NCBI RefSeq assembly: GCF_022569295.1
Contig: NZ_JAKFIA010000002.1
Coordinates: forward strand, 841,579-905,578
Source: Pedomonas mirosovicensis
GTDB taxonomy: Bacteria; Pseudomonadota; Alphaproteobacteria; Sphingomonadales; Sphingomonadaceae
DNA: 64,000 nt
Direction of reading: 5' to 3'
Below, one piece after another: positions 54,629-63,411 of the stretch. Every line of letters starts with the position of its first letter. The first letter of the stretch is position 1. The position numbers and the translations under genes were made by a program. The notes below the pieces were generated by a model, which was not told the origin of the DNA, ran no database searches, and worked only from the letters and a program-made list of their open reading frames with translations.

Positions 54629-57589
54629 TTAGAACTCTGCGGTCAGACCGACGAAGATCGTCCGGCCGAGAGGATCGTACACACCCGGGTAGGTGTTGCC
54701 GTTGCCGAAGGAGCTGAGCAGCCCCTGGGCAATCGCCGGCGGGTCCTTGTCGAACAGGTTGTTGATACCGGCGCGCAGGACCAGGTTCTGGTACACCTCA
54801 ACCGTACCGCTCAGGTCGAAGTAGCTGTAGGCCTTGAGCTTGCGGTTGATGATGTACGGCGTGCCCTTGAGGAACTCGTTGTCCGTGTTGCTGGACAGCT
54901 TCGTTCCGCCGAAATAGCGCCAGTTGAGCGACAGCGTGGCGTTCGACCACGGCATCTCCCAGGTGGTGCGGAGGTTGTGGCGCCAACGCGGCGTCGGCTG
55001 ACCGCAGGTCGGGCCGTAGAGACCGGCGCAGTCGTAGGTGCCGAGGCCCGGCAGCTGCTTGACGGTCGACTTGTCGAGGTAGGTGCCAACCAGGTCGAAG
55101 TTGAGGCGACCGGCGTTGTTGAGGCCGACATCCTCGAAGTCGAAGCGGTAGTTGGCGCTCACGTCGATACCGGAGGTCTTCAGGTAACCGGTATTGAGCG
55201 TGGTGCCGACCACGTAGCCGTCGGTGCCGAACAGCACGCCCGTACCCGGAGCCCGGTGGAACAGGTCGCAGAAGTAGGGATTGCCGGTCTGCACGCACTG
55301 GTTGATGGTGAGGGTCGGGTCAACCGAGCCGATGTAGCCGTCCACCTTGATGTTGTAGTAGTCGAGCGACAGCGACAGGTTCGGCAGGAAGGTCGGCGTC
55401 AGCACCACACCGAAGGTGTAGGTGTCGGCCTCTTCCGGCTTCAAGAGCGGGTTGCCGCCGCCCTGGGCCACGCACATGTTCGCCGGGCATTCCGGAATGT
55501 TGCCGTACTGCTCGGGCGAAACGCCGGTGAGCTGGCACTGCTCCATGCTCGCCACCGGCGAGGTGCCGGCGCACGGATCCTGTGCCGACACGTTGCCGAG
55601 GCCCTGAGAGGCGAACAGCTCGTTGATGTTCGGGGCGCGGATGGCGTGGTTGTAGCTGGCGCGGAAGCGCACGTCGCGGCTCGGCGCATAGTCCAGTTCG
55701 CCCTTGTAGGTGGACGCGCTGTACTTGGTGACCGTGCCGGTCTTGCTGTCATTGGTGTATTCCGAATAACGGAAGCCACCCGTGATGCTGAGCGACCTGG
55801 CGAACGGCATGTTCTCAAGGATGGGAACGCCAACTTCTGCGTAGACTTCGTTGACCTTGATGCTGCCCTGAGATTCCAGGGTGCCCTTGGCCTGAGCCAG
55901 AGCATCGGCCTCAAAGACCAGGTTTTCGCGGCGATGCTCCACACCGAGCGCGAAGCCGACGCCGCTCGACGCCCACGGGCTGACGATGCCGTAGTTGGTC
56001 AGGTCGCCGCTGATGTTGGCGCTGAACATGGTCAGCGTCTGCTCGCCGCGGGTGAACGTCGGCGCGTAGATGTAGTCGTAGGCCGACGGGTCGATGTTGC
56101 CGTAGCCGAACACATCCATCGGCACGCAGTTCGGATCGGTGCCGTCGATGACCGACTTACAGGTCGGCACGCCGTCGACGTTGACGACTTGCAGAGCCTT
56201 CTTCGCCTTGGCCGGATCGACGTCGTTCTGGTAGTTCTCGTTAAAGATCGAGACCGCGCGCAGAGCGCCGACGTCATAGCTGATGCCGTCGAAGATGTCG
56301 CCGCGCACGCCGCCGGTGAAGCGGTAATTGGTGTGACGCAGCGAGTCCCGACGCGGCGAGCTGCCTTCGCCGGTCAGGCGGTAGCCGATGAAGGTATCCC
56401 GGCTGGTATCGGTGCCGGCAGCCGCACCGCACAGGGCGGTCGCCTGCTGCGCGCCGAGCAGCGGGTTGTCGCAGTTGATGGAGTAGACCTCGCCCGCCCA
56501 CAGGCCGCCGGAGGCTGCCTGCGAGTAGCTGTGGTCGTCCATGAACATGAAGCTGCCGTAGACTTCGGCGGAAGGAGCCAGCTCATAGTGCGCGAAGGCG
56601 CCCGCGGTGTAGCGGATGTCCGAACGCTGGATGTAGTTTTCCGGCGCGTAGTTGAAACGGAACGAGCTGTCGTAGGGAACCCAGGTTTTGCTGCCGTCCT
56701 TGGTGTTGTTGTAGTTCACCGGAGAGCCGGTCACGGGGTCCTTCAGAACCGTGAACGAACCGTACTCGTTGTTGCTTGAGCCGCCGCAGGCAAAGGCGCT
56801 GTTGCCTTCACCGGTCGGGTCGAGAGCGCAAGCCGAGTAATCGCGCGAACCCTGCAGCACCGGGCGAACCTTGCGGTAGCCGGCGTACATGGTGACGTTG
56901 CCCTTGCCGTCGGCAAAGTCGGTGCCGGCCGCGATGTTGATGTCGTACTTGCTGCCGTCGGTCACCGAACCCGGCGCGGTTTCGTAACCGCTGTCGCGCA
57001 CCAGATCGCGCAGGCTGTCGTTATTATTGTTGTGCTGGTAGAAGCTGTATTGAGCATCGGCGCGGATGCCGTTCAGATTCTTCCGCATGATGAAGTTGAC
57101 GACGCCGGAAATCGCGTCGGAACCGTAAACGGCCGAAGCACCACCGGTCACCACGTCGATGCGCTCAACCAGCGCGGACGGAATGAAGTTCACGTCCATC
57201 GCCTGGGACGGCAGCAGGCGCTGGCCGTCCATCAGCACGAGCACGCGGTTGGAGCCGAGGTCGCGCAGGTTGATCTGCGCCGTACCGTCCGCGCCGTTCG
57301 AGACGTTCTCGTTCGCGTCAGGCGTGAACTGCGGCATGCGGTTCAGCACACTGTCGACGTTGGTCGCGCCCTGGTACTTGATTTCCAGATCGCTGACGAC
57401 GGTCAGCGGGCTGTTGCTCTCGAGGTTAGGCCGGCGGATACGCGTACCCGTGACCACAATTTCTTCCATCGAGGCGCTGGCCTGTTCGCCGGCGGACTGG
57501 GCCGCGGCGGTAGACACAGCAAACGGCGCGGCGATTGCCACCAGCGCGCTGCCTGCCATGAAATGTAAGCGGATCGAACTTCTTTTCAT
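54629..57589 (-). CDS. TonB-dependent receptor, large carbohydrate-type
   Basis: A signal peptide (ending AVSTAAAQSA), a TonB box in MEEIVVTGTRIRRPNLES and a plug with VDSVLNRMPQFTP, INLRDLGSNRVLVLMDGQR and GGASAVYGSDAISGVVNFI lead a large barrel ending GRTIFVGLTAEF. The RIRRPNLESNSPLTVV start is typical of sphingomonad receptors for glycans and peptides. Several cysteines in extracellular stretches (YDCAGLYGPTCGQP; QCVQTGNPYFC) may form disulphides. I start it at 57589 (MKRSSIRLH), where GGGAGGAAA lies just upstream; the frame is open further up without a signal peptide. Substrate: probably a pectic arabinan fragment, from its position between a GH43 and a DUF5695-like gene. Confidence 0.93.
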   Translation of the reverse strand: MKRSSIRLHFMAGSALVAIAAPFAVSTAAAQSAGEQASASMEEIVVTGTRIRRPNLESNSPLTVVSDLEIKYQGATNVDSVLNRMPQFTPDANENVSNGADGTAQINLRDLGSNRVLVLMDGQRLLPSQAMDVNFIPSALVERIDVVTGGASAVYGSDAISGVVNFIMRKNLNGIRADAQYSFYQHNNNNDSLRDLVRDSGYETAPGSVTDGSKYDINIAAGTDFADGKGNVTMYAGYRKVRPVLQGSRDYSACALDPTGEGNSAFACGGSSNNEYGSFTVLKDPVTGSPVNYNNTKDGSKTWVPYDSSFRFNYAPENYIQRSDIRYTAGAFAHYELAPSAEVYGSFMFMDDHSYSQAASGGLWAGEVYSINCDNPLLGAQQATALCGAAAGTDTSRDTFIGYRLTGEGSSPRRDSLRHTNYRFTGGVRGDIFDGISYDVGALRAVSIFNENYQNDVDPAKAKKALQVVNVDGVPTCKSVIDGTDPNCVPMDVFGYGNIDPSAYDYIYAPTFTRGEQTLTMFSANISGDLTNYGIVSPWASSGVGFALGVEHRRENLVFEADALAQAKGTLESQGSIKVNEVYAEVGVPILENMPFARSLSITGGFRYSEYTNDSKTGTVTKYSASTYKGELDYAPSRDVRFRASYNHAIRAPNINELFASQGLGNVSAQDPCAGTSPVASMEQCQLTGVSPEQYGNIPECPANMCVAQGGGNPLLKPEEADTYTFGVVLTPTFLPNLSLSLDYYNIKVDGYIGSVDPTLTINQCVQTGNPYFCDLFHRAPGTGVLFGTDGYVVGTTLNTGYLKTSGIDVSANYRFDFEDVGLNNAGRLNFDLVGTYLDKSTVKQLPGLGTYDCAGLYGPTCGQPTPRWRHNLRTTWEMPWSNATLSLNWRYFGGTKLSSNTDNEFLKGTPYIINRKLKAYSYFDLSGTVEVYQNLVLRAGINNLFDKDPPAIAQGLLSSFGNGNTYPGVYDPLGRTIFVGLTAEF

Positions 57590-57773
57590 AAATTTCCTCC
57601 CTGTCGCGTCCTCCAACGCGATGGGGGCATTTAAGCACGTGAAACAACTTATACAAAATAAATTATACGATCTATGACCATACCAACTACGACGAGCATG
57701 GCAGGTGCGGCTCTCGTGCCACACTCAGGCTTAACTCATTGATATTATTTAAGGTCTTTCAGCACTTGCAAAA

Positions 57774-57806
57774 CAGCCGCCCAAGGCGGCCAAGCCCAGG
57801 CGGCTG
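57774..57806 (-). terminator. Hairpin terminator after the DUF5695-like gene
   Basis: CAGCCGCC (57774-57781) pairs with GGCGGCTG (57799-57806). On the minus strand the stem is followed by TTTTGC. The T-tract is short, so termination may be partial and the receptor gene could receive read-through. Confidence 0.5.
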
Positions 57807-57819
57807 AGGAAAATCCTTG

Positions 57820-57834
57820 AATAGTCTGAGTTAT
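57820..57834. promoter_or_regulatory. Locus operator motif upstream of the receptor gene
   Basis: AATAGTCTGAGTTAT; the opposite strand reads ATAACTCAGACTATT, two mismatches from the consensus. It is 230 bases from the receptor start, farther than the other copies. Confidence 0.5.
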
Positions 57835-57954
57835 TTAGCCGAGCCTGGATCGCAGTGGCGCGGGCCTGCGGCATCGGGCCGGAGTTCGCCCGCCAGGTCA
57901 AGCCAGCTCATTAGAACCAGCCGACCCGGCGGGACGCCGAACTCGATCCCAGGG

Positions 57955-60724
57955 TTATTGAGCCTGAGTCGGCTGAGTCGGGCTCAGCTCCACCACCGTC
58001 ACCGCCGTGGACAGGTCGAACACATAGCTGCCGCGCGTCCGCACCGTCTCAAGTGTCGGCTGGTAGGCGGGCTTGCCCGCAACCGTGGTCTCCACGTTCA
58101 GATAGGCCTTGGGCGTGTAGCGATCGGCCTTGGCGAGGTAAACGCGCACCCGCCCGCTGGCGGTATCATACTCCGCCCGTTCGAACTGGCCCGCATCCAG
58201 CGTCAGCCACAGGCCCGCCGGCGCGATGTAGATGCGCTTGCGGAAGGCATCCTTCGGCTCGATGCGGACGGTATCTCCGCTTTTCTCCACAATGCCGCCG
58301 AAGCCGACGTAACCGAAGGTGGCGTCATTCACCAGGTAGGCGGCGGTGGCGTAGGCATGGCCGAAGAAGCTCATGCCGTAGTCGCCGGTGTAGGCATCGA
58401 ACCGCATCATGTCCGGGTTCGAGTGGAAGGCGGCCGAGCCGGATCCTTCCTGGTTGATGTTGGTGATGGAGCCGAGCAGACCGCCATAGGCGACGCGCAA
58501 CAGGTAAGTGTCCTTCGGATCGCGCCGGTAGGCGTCGAACAACGGCACGGCGTTGAGGGCCGAGCCATAGTGATGGATCTGGCGCTCGATCCGCCGGGTC
58601 TTGCCTGCGTAGAGGAAGTCCCAGTAGCGCCGGGCGTTGCCGTTATAGCCCCAGTGCGGAACAGTCGGGTCATAGCCGAGGATGACCTCGCGGGTCTGCT
58701 CCGCCTTGTCGTCATGGCCGAAGTAGCGCATCCACGCATAGACCTCCGGCTGGCCGGTCAGATCCCACGGCATCTCGCTGCCGAAGGGGTAGGCGTCCTC
58801 CGCCCAATGCTGGGCCCGGCCGCGCATCACCGCTTCCAGCGCCCGGGCTTCGGCGTGCAGCCCTTCGCGCTTCAGGTCGTTCAGAATATCGACGAAGACA
58901 TCGCCTTCCATCTGCCCGAACTTTGAATAATGCGGATCGAGCCGGACCATGGCGATGGCCGTCTCATAGGCGCGGTTCAGATACCAGCGCCAGTCGTGCG
59001 CCTTGACCAGACCTTCCTGATAGCGGCCCAGCCGGTAGAGCACCCAGTGCGCGGCGGCCACGTGAACATAGTTGAACGACCGGGCGAAGGACGCGGCATG
59101 ATCCCGGTCCCACGAGGACCAGGTGCTCCAGTCGATGGCGCTGTCGTAGGCAAAGGTCGGCACGCCCTTGGGGTCGTAGAAGAACAGGCTCTTGCGTACG
59201 CCGAAGGCTTCCGGCCCCTCGTTGGCCTGCAGCTTGCCGTCCAGCGTCTCCGTGACGAAGCGCTCGAACTTGCCGACTTCGGCCTCGTTCGGCTCGCCCA
59301 GCTGCTTCATGATGGCGGCCAGCCACGCGCCCGCGCCGCCCTCGTCGCTGAGGCCGGCAATCCACACGCGCGGATCCTGACGGACAACCGAGCGGGCCTC
59401 GTTGTCGTAGCTCATGATCGACGGCCCGCGCTTGAACGGATCGCTCGGATCATCGAACCACTGCTGGGTGGTGAGGAACCGGCCCATGTCGGCCACCGCC
59501 TCGGCAGCCGGCTTGGTGACGAAATAGTGCACCGTCTGCACCTGGCCGTCGGCGTAGGCGATCTCGAGGCGCGCCCGCCCCCAGGTCTTGCCTTCCACCT
59601 TGTAGCGGGCCCAACCGTTGACCGAGCCATCCTTCGACACCTTCAGCGCGCGGGACGGATAGGCGGTGATGGAGCGCACGCGCTTCGAGGTTTTCAGGAA
59701 CAGGTCAGCCGGCAGATCCATCGGCACCACGTAGCCCGGAATGCCGATGGCGACCGGGCGATCGTTGGCGACGAGCGTTTCCTCGATGGCGCGGATGGAC
59801 GGCGACAGCGCGAAGCGCACGCCAATCTCACGCGTCTCGCCGGGGGCGAGCTTCAGCACGCTTGGCTCATTCCACTGCTCCGCGCCGGACCATTCCTTCT
59901 CGGCAAAGCCGCGGCTTGTCACCATCCAGTCGTAGAAGCCCTCGAAGGTCTGGCCGCGCTTGGTGCCGTCGTTGAACAGCTTCGTGCGCCCGCTCTCGTC
60001 CTTCTCGTCCAGAATGGGCTTGTAGGCCTCGAACGGCGTGCCCGCCTCCGGCAGCACCAGAAGCGCCGGACCCTTGCCGTTGAGGCGGGTGACCTGAAGA
60101 TAGCCGCCGTCCAGCCCGATGTAGGGGTCGGCAAAGCTGGCCTGTTCGTGCGCCTCTTCAAGAGAGCGGCCGCTGAGAATATTATCGAACACCATCGGCA
60201 GGCCAAGCCCGCCGATCTCGACAGCGCGCTTAGCGCGGTTGGTGAGCGGAAGCGCAGGGCCAGCTGGCCGTTTTCCACCACCCAGCGCCGCTCGACCTTA
60301 AGCGGCAGGTCCGCAGGCAAGGCCGCCGACACATCGCTCGCCGCCAGCACCGGGCCGGTTGCCGCCAGCGGCGTCACGGGAAGACGTTTATAAGCCGTCG
60401 CGTAATCGCGCCACTCGGTCTCACCGGCCAATCGCAGCCTGAGGTCGATATCGCCCAGATGATAGAAACCATCGCCCTGCCGCTCCTTCTGGCGGTGCGA
60501 GGGCGCGAAATCGAAGCCGCCCGCACCCTTTGGCGCAAGGAGACGAGAGTTTGCGATGCCCGGTCGAGAACAACCGTGAAATCCCGCGTTTCCAGCTGAA
60601 TCTGGCTGACTGTCGCCTCGACCTGCGTCGCGGCGAGAACGGGCGAGCAGGGCATTGCCACCCCTGCGGCCAGCATGACCAGCGCGGCCGCAACGCCGCC
60701 GCGTACCCAGTTCGTGCGCTTCAT
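57955..60724 (-). CDS. DUF5695-like exported protein, candidate new glycoside hydrolase
   Basis: A signal peptide (MKRTNWVRGGVAAALVMLAAG) precedes about 900 residues. The N-terminal part is beta-rich (HLGDIDLRLRLAGETEWRDY, RGQTFEGFYDWMVTSRGFAE). The C-terminal half is helix-rich with many aromatic and acidic residues (DWSTWSSWDRDHAASFARSF, YSKFGQMEGDVFVDILNDLK), as in six-hairpin (alpha/alpha)6 glycosidases and lyases. From memory it matches DUF5695, a family without known activity; this needs a profile search. Two frameshifts near 60246 and 60539 (one base missing each) split the N-terminus; repairing both gives 923 residues. The ATG at 60724 has AGGGGAAA upstream and an operator copy 44 bases away. 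Confidence 0.72.
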
Positions 60725-60767
60725 GATTTCCCCTGTCTTCAAGCTCTTGCGCTGTTCACATGTATAT

Positions 60768-60782
60768 ATTGTCTGAGTGTAT
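60768..60782. promoter_or_regulatory. Locus operator motif upstream of the DUF5695-like gene
   Basis: ATTGTCTGAGTGTAT; the opposite strand reads ATACACTCAGACAAT, keeping the ACTCAGACAAT core exactly. A weaker related sequence (TTTTGTATGACTATA, near 60904) lies closer to the divergent lactate dehydrogenase gene. Confidence 0.7.
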
Positions 60783-61034
60783 ACAGTATCGCATTTCGGT
60801 CAAGCTGACCGGCTTCCGGGCAAGCGCTGCAGCACATGCCCAATTTCCCCAATATATGAGATATCATCCGAACATATGAAATGACCCTTGCCATGCGTCG
60901 ATATTTTGTATGACTATACGATCAGGGGAGAAGACCATGATCGCATCAAGCCTGCAGCCGCGCCAGCATTTCCAAAACTCACGCTGCCTGATTGCGGCAT
61001 CCAGCATTTCCGCCTTCGCGCAGGGGCGACGCGC

Positions 61035-62171
61035 ATGAAGGCGGCATCGGTTATCGATTATCGCGAACTGGCCCGCGCCCGTTTGCCGAAATTCCTGTTC
61101 GAATATATTGATGGCGGCTCCTACGCCGAGGTGACGCTGCGGCGAAACATCACGGATCTGGAGGCCGTCGCCCTGCGCCAGCGCGTGCTGCGCGATGTCT
61201 CGAAAATCGATCTCACGACCACCCTCTTCGGCCAGAATTTTTCCATGCCGGTGGCGCTCGCCCCCATCGGCCTGGCGGGCATGAACGCCCGGCGCGGCGA
61301 GCGGCAGGCCGTGCGCGCGGCGGAGAAGGCGGGCATCCCCTTCATTCTCTCCACCGTCTCCGCCTGCCCGCTGGCGGAAGTCGCGAAAGCCGCCGCGAAG
61401 CCTTTCTGGTTCCAGCTCTACATGATCCGCGATCGCGGCTTCATGAAGGATCTGCTGGCCGAGGCCGCCGCGATCGGCTGCCCCACCCTCGTCTTCACCG
61501 TGGACATGCCGGTGCCGGGCTCGCGCTACCGGGATTACCGCTCCGGCCTTGCGGGCGCGCCCGGCCTCATGGGCTCTCTCCGCCGCATGGGGCAGGCGAT
61601 CCTGCACCCGCGCTGGGCATGGGATGTGGGCATTTGCGGCCGCCCCCATGCGCTCGGCAACGTCGCCCCCGTGCTCGGCAAGAACACCGGCCTTGAGGAT
61701 TTCTTCGCGTGGATGCGGAATAATTTTGAGCCCAACGTGGGCTGGCACGACATCGAGTGGATCCGCTCCCAGTGGAAGGGCTCCATCGTCATCAAGGGCA
61801 TCCTCGACAGGCAAGACGCCCGGCTGGCGCTGGAAGCGGGGGCGGACGGCATCGTCGTCTCCAACCACGGCGGCCGCCAGCTGGACGGCACGTTATCGAG
61901 CGCGCGGGCGCTGCCGCCGATCGCCGATGAAGTGGGCGGGCGCATGACCATTCTTGCCGATGGCGGCATCCGCTCCGGGCTGGATGTGGTGCGGATGCTG
62001 GCGCTGGGCGCAAACGGCGTCATGCTCGGCCGGGCCTGGGCCTACGCGCTGGCGGCGGGCGGCGAGAAGGCGATCACCCACATGCTGGGCCTGATGCGGG
62101 CGGAGATGAACGTCGCCATGGCGCTGACCGGCACCACCCGCATCGCGGAGATCAGCAAGCATCATCCATGA
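61035..62171 (+). CDS. lldD: FMN-dependent L-lactate dehydrogenase
   Basis: It is very close to E. coli LldD along its whole length: [90 protein letters not shown] and the FMN/active-site segment [20 protein letters not shown] containing the catalytic His. It oxidises L-lactate to pyruvate and feeds the quinone pool, bound to the inner membrane. It has 378 residues. The start at 61035 ([11 protein letters not shown]) matches the family N-terminus; the open frame upstream to 60888 has no family-like sequence. A related hydroxy-acid substrate in this sugar locus is possible. Its stop overlaps the next start. Confidence 0.93.
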   Translation: MKAASVIDYRELARARLPKFLFEYIDGGSYAEVTLRRNITDLEAVALRQRVLRDVSKIDLTTTLFGQNFSMPVALAPIGLAGMNARRGERQAVRAAEKAGIPFILSTVSACPLAEVAKAAAKPFWFQLYMIRDRGFMKDLLAEAAAIGCPTLVFTVDMPVPGSRYRDYRSGLAGAPGLMGSLRRMGQAILHPRWAWDVGICGRPHALGNVAPVLGKNTGLEDFFAWMRNNFEPNVGWHDIEWIRSQWKGSIVIKGILDRQDARLALEAGADGIVVSNHGGRQLDGTLSSARALPPIADEVGGRMTILADGGIRSGLDVVRMLALGANGVMLGRAWAYALAAGGEKAITHMLGLMRAEMNVAMALTGTTRIAEISKHHP

Positions 62172-63410
62172 AATCCGGGGGGTGCATGAGGCGGCTGGCC
62201 GGGCTCGCGCTGATGTTTATCGCCGCCTCCGCCGTTATGCTCGCCCCCACATCTGCTTGCGCCCGCGAGAACGCGCGGCATTTCACGCTGGGGGCGGACA
62301 GGCGCGCCTACAACGACGCGCGCGGCCACGGCTGGGAAGATGCCAACCGGTTCTCGGTCAAAGTACCGGAGGGCAATTACCGCGTCACCCTTGCCTTCGG
62401 CGGCGCGGAGGCGTCGGACACCACGGTCAAGGCCGAAGGCCGCCGGTTGATGGTTGAGAGCCTCCCACACCGGCAAGGGCGAAACCGCGACGCGCAGCTT
62501 CATCGTCAACGTGCGGACGCCCGCGCTGGGTGCGCCGCCCGAAAATGCGCCGGGCGGCGCGGCCGTGCGGCTCAAGCCCCGCGAGATCGGCAGCCCCACG
62601 TGGGACGACCGGCTGACGCTGGAATTTTTAGGCAGCGCCCCGCGAGTGACCGCCATCGCCATCGAGCCCATTGATGTGCCGACGGTATATCTCCTCGGCG
62701 ATTCCACCGTTACCGACCAGACCGCCGAGCCCGCCGCCAGTTGGGGGCAGATGCTCCCCCGGTTTTTCGCGCCGACGATCGCCGTCGCCAACCATGCGGA
62801 GATCCGGCGAGACGCTGAAATCCTTCCTCGCGGAGTTGCGGCTCGACAAGGCGCTCTCCCGCATGAAGCCGGGGGACTGGGTGCTCATCAGTTCGGCCAC
62901 AACGACCAGAAGGCGCAGTGGCCGCAAACCTATGCGGAGGCCGAAACCACCTACCGCGCCTATTTGCGTGCTTACATCGCCGAGGTGCGGCGGCGGGGCG
63001 CAACGCCCCTTCTCGTCACCTCGCCCGAGCGGCGAAATTTTGACAGCCGGGGCAAAATCACGCCCAGCCATGGCCGCTACCCGGACGCGGTGCGGGCGGT
63101 GGCACACGAAGAAAGGGTCGGCCTCATCGACCTCACCCCCATGACCATCGCCTTTTACGAAGTACTGGGGCCGCAGCGTGCACCCCTTGCCTTCAACGAC
63201 GACGGCCGCGACCGCACCCACCACAACAACTACGGCGCTTACGAGCTGGCGCGGATGGTGGCCTCCCGGCTTTTCGAGGCCGACCCGAAACTGGCCCGGC
63301 ACCTGCTGCACAAGGCGCGGGACTATGACCCCGCCAACCCTTCGCCGCCCGAAGCCTTCCGCCTGCCCGCAAGCACGGCCCGCAGCGCCCGCCGCCCGGA
63401 TGGAGACTGA
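62168..63410 (+). CDS. SGNH-fold rhamnogalacturonan acetylesterase (CE12-like)
   Basis: It removes acetyl groups from pectic rhamnogalacturonan. A signal peptide (through SACAREN) and an N-terminal beta-domain ([20 protein letters not shown]) precede the hydrolase: block I nucleophile Ser in [11 protein letters not shown], block [13 protein letters not shown], and the closing Asp-His region [16 protein letters not shown]. Three single-base shifts interrupt it: an extra C at 62464-62466, an extra A at 62802 and a missing T at 62892-62893. Repairing all three gives a continuous 413-residue protein including [12 protein letters not shown] and WVLISFGHNDQ. Its ATG overlaps the lldD stop. It supports pectin side chains as the substrate of the locus. 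Confidence 0.82.
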
Positions 63411-63411
63411 C

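Larger units (their letters stand above)
57590..57954. other. Promoter region of the receptor gene
   Basis: It holds an AT-rich stretch (57645-57670), a weak motif match TTAACTCATTGATAT near 57731, the hairpin at 57774-57806 and the motif at 57820-57834. No gene is seen. Confidence 0.5.

Noticed and set aside
54617..56779. A 720-codon open frame antisense to the TonB receptor
   Set aside because: It has no signal, domain or ribosome binding site, and the receptor on the other strand is unmistakable.
60888..61034. A 49-codon N-terminal extension of lldD
   Set aside because: The family N-terminus aligns with the ATG at 61035, and the extension shows no conserved sequence.
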